From: a virus
DNA: 30,681 bases
Strand: one strand, 5' to 3'
Virus record (IMG/VR): IMGVR_UViG_3300017951_000070
Location: 1 to 30,681 of that record
A model generated the notes under the pieces. That model was not told the origin of the DNA, did not search any database, and saw only the letters and a program-made list of their open reading frames with translations. The position numbers and the translations under genes are program-made. This document shows positions 29,251 to 30,681 of this stretch, in pieces. The stretch's first letter is position 1. Each line of letters begins with the position of its first letter.

Positions 29251-29265
29251 CTGTCTGAATGACAG
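29251..29265 (+). promoter_or_regulatory. Hairpin covering a start codon
   Basis: CTGTC (29251-29255) and GACAG (29261-29265) form an inverted repeat whose loop and right arm cover the ATG at 29259. CTGTCTG also matches the arms of the inverted repeat near the terminase start. Confidence 0.35.
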
Positions 29266-29456
29266 CAAATTTTGATTCAACGGATTGGATTGACGACGCA
29301 ACCGACATTCTTAAAAGGTCTAATTTCCAATACATTCTTCTTACCGGGCTTAACCCGGACCAAACAAGGATTGACGGGAATATTGACCCAACCCCGGAAA
29401 ATGAAGAAGCTTTGATTGAAGCGATCCGGGAACACTTCGAAGAGTTGAGAAAATAA
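29259..29456 (+). CDS. Hypothetical small acidic protein upstream of terL
   Basis: This 65-residue acidic protein (MTANFDSTDWIDDATDILKRSNFQYILLTGLNPDQTRIDGN, then NEEALIEAIREHFEELRK) ends one base before the terL start. It looks like a small alpha/beta domain with a YILLTGL strand. Not recognised; a packaging accessory role is possible from its position. The strong C-terminal helix and codon use like its neighbours support it as a real gene. Confidence 0.6.
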   Translation: MTANFDSTDWIDDATDILKRSNFQYILLTGLNPDQTRIDGNIDPTPENEEALIEAIREHFEELRK

Positions 29457-29457
29457 C

Positions 29458-30681
29458 ATGCCAAACCGCCCGCCCAAAAAAGTAATTTGGAAGCCCTTGC
29501 CCGGGTCCCAATGTTTCGCCCTATCCGCCCCGGTTGACCATATAATGATTGACGGGACCCGGGGCGGGGGAAAGACGGACGTTCAGATAATGCGGTTCCG
29601 GCGTCATGTCGGGCAAGGTTACGGTGGATTTTGGCGGGGCGTGATTGTCGGGCGGTCTTACAAAGCCCTTGACGACATTGTTGCCCGGTCAAAGCGGTGG
29701 TTCCCCAAGTTCGGGGACGGGGCGAAGTTCAAGGCTTCCCAAAGCTCTTACAAATGGGTTTGGCCGGGCGGCGAAGAGCTTCTTTTGCGGGTCATGGAAA
29801 AGCCCGAAGATTATGAGAAATTTCACGGGCAAGAATTCCCCTTTATCGGTTGGAATGAGCTTACACAATGGGCAACTTCTGAATGTTACGACTTGTTAAT
29901 GAGTTGCAACCGGTCTTCATTCATACCGGCGGAACATTCCCCGGACCCGGACAACCCTTTGCCGGAATTGCCTTTGACCGTCATTTCAACGACAAACCCA
30001 AGCGGACCCGGGCACAACTGGAACAAGAAGCGGTTTGTTGACATTGCCCCGGCGGGCAAGGTGGTTCGGAATACAACGCGGGTTTACAATCCCCGGACCA
30101 AGGAAGAAGAAGACGTTGTGAAAACCCAAGTCCGGCTTTTCAGTTCCTACAAAGAAAACCGGTATTTGTCCCCGTCTTACATTGCCGACTTGAACAACAT
30201 TACGGACCCGAACAAGCGGAAAGCATGGCTTGAAGGTGATTGGAACGTGACGGCGGGCGGGGCTCTTGACGATCTTTGGGACAACCAAATTCATATTCTG
30301 GACCGGTTCCCGGTTCCCGACAATTGGCGAACCCGGCGTTCTCACGATTGGGGCTCAAGTCACCCATTTTCAACCGGCTTTTGGGCGGAATCCAACGGGG
30401 AAGAAATCGAAATTGACGGGCGGAAAATGTCATTCCCGAAGGGGTCCTTGATTCGTTTTGCTGAAGATTACGGGGCGGAAGGGCGGAAGGACCCCAACGG
30501 GCAAGTTGACTATTACGGGCATAACGTCGGTTTAAAGCTTCCGTCCGGGGAAGTTGCCCAACGGGTCAAGGACCTTGAAGAGTCCCTTTTGCTCTTGGGT
30601 TGGATTTCAAAGCCGGTTGACCCGGGACCGGCGGACAACCAAATTTTTGACGTGAACGACAAAGAAAGCGATTCGATTGCC
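29458..30681 (+). CDS. terL: Terminase large subunit (3' partial)
   Basis: The open frame runs from ATG at 29458 through the window end (408 codons, no stop). It encodes the packaging motor. Walker A GTRGGGKT is at residues 33-40, and Walker B FPFIGWNE ends in Glu134 (N in place of the usual Asp before it). VISTTNPSGPGHNW gives the coupling motif. The nuclease domain begins with SHDWGSSHPFSTGFW, which holds the first metal-binding Asp near residue 296. The rest of the nuclease domain, with its later acidic residues, lies beyond the window. MPNRPPKKVIWKPLPGSQ is a normal N-terminus for this family. Confidence 0.92.
   Translation, partial: MPNRPPKKVIWKPLPGSQCFALSAPVDHIMIDGTRGGGKTDVQIMRFRRHVGQGYGGFWRGVIVGRSYKALDDIVARSKRWFPKFGDGAKFKASQSSYKWVWPGGEELLLRVMEKPEDYEKFHGQEFPFIGWNELTQWATSECYDLLMSCNRSSFIPAEHSPDPDNPLPELPLTVISTTNPSGPGHNWNKKRFVDIAPAGKVVRNTTRVYNPRTKEEEDVVKTQVRLFSSYKENRYLSPSYIADLNNITDPNKRKAWLEGDWNVTAGGALDDLWDNQIHILDRFPVPDNWRTRRSHDWGSSHPFSTGFWAESNGEEIEIDGRKMSFPKGSLIRFAEDYGAEGRKDPNGQVDYYGHNVGLKLPSGEVAQRVKDLEESLLLLGWISKPVDPGPADNQIFDVNDKESDSIA

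Noticed and set aside
1-30681. tRNA genes, CRISPR arrays, insertion sequences, integrase or att sites
   Set aside because: I looked for cloverleaf-like stretches, evenly spaced repeats, transposase motifs and tyrosine or serine recombinase motifs and saw none that can be supported.

Overview
This window is a large part of a tailed double-stranded DNA phage genome of siphovirus type with a lambda-like long tail. It carries a terminase pair, head-to-tail connectors, a tail tube protein, a frameshifting tail assembly chaperone, a tape measure protein and a tail tip whose order resembles lambda L-K-I/J, plus a complete phage replication set. Portal, protease and major capsid genes are not present. 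They would fit between the terminase at the right edge and the capsid-associated gene cut by the left edge if the genome is circular or circularly permuted. I see no integrase, excisionase, CI-like repressor, tRNA gene, transposon or CRISPR array, so nothing shows lysogeny. Almost no gene has a clear Shine-Dalgarno sequence, which suggests a host with SD-independent initiation (Bacteroidota and some other phyla). The lambda-J-like tip and the phage lipoprotein suggest a Gram-negative envelope. The host cannot be named from the sequence.

Layout. Positions 1-15614 (+) are the late genes: end of an HeH-domain head protein, terminator, DnaT-like connector, head closure, tail completion, tail terminator, tail tube, terminator plus promoter, tail assembly chaperone G and G-T by -1 frameshift, tape measure and a minor tail protein. 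Then comes a fibre / putative holin / lipoprotein / DUF1353 cassette, followed by the tail tip (L-like with a VWA domain, NlpC/P60, I/J fusion) and one more tail protein. Positions 15615-27578 (-) are the replication genes: SNF2-type helicase, VRR-NUC nuclease, family A DNA polymerase, HNH nuclease, DUF2815 SSB, DUF2800 Cas4/RecB-like nuclease and a primase-helicase. Positions 27579-27963 are a noncoding, AT-rich, repeat-rich region between diverging genes. Positions 27964-30681 (+) hold the terminase genes, interrupted by one reverse-oriented gene that has its own promoter and terminator.

Regulation. A recurring intergenic element links the genome. It is TTGACC (TTGACA once), in most copies followed by an A-rich/T-rich palindrome centred on ACGT. 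In five of six places it lies exactly 29 or 30 bases before an ATG. It heads the replication transcription units, the lone reverse gene and the tail chaperone operon, and suggests near-leaderless, coordinately controlled promoters.

Most unusual content: a von Willebrand A domain nested in a lambda gpL-like (DUF1833) tail tip protein; a tail fibre whose lectin-like middle has different codon use from its ends; a C-terminal GE(D/S)LM tail shared by SSB, DUF2800 nuclease and the HeH head protein; and the 14-bp inverted repeat bracketing the candidate origin region.
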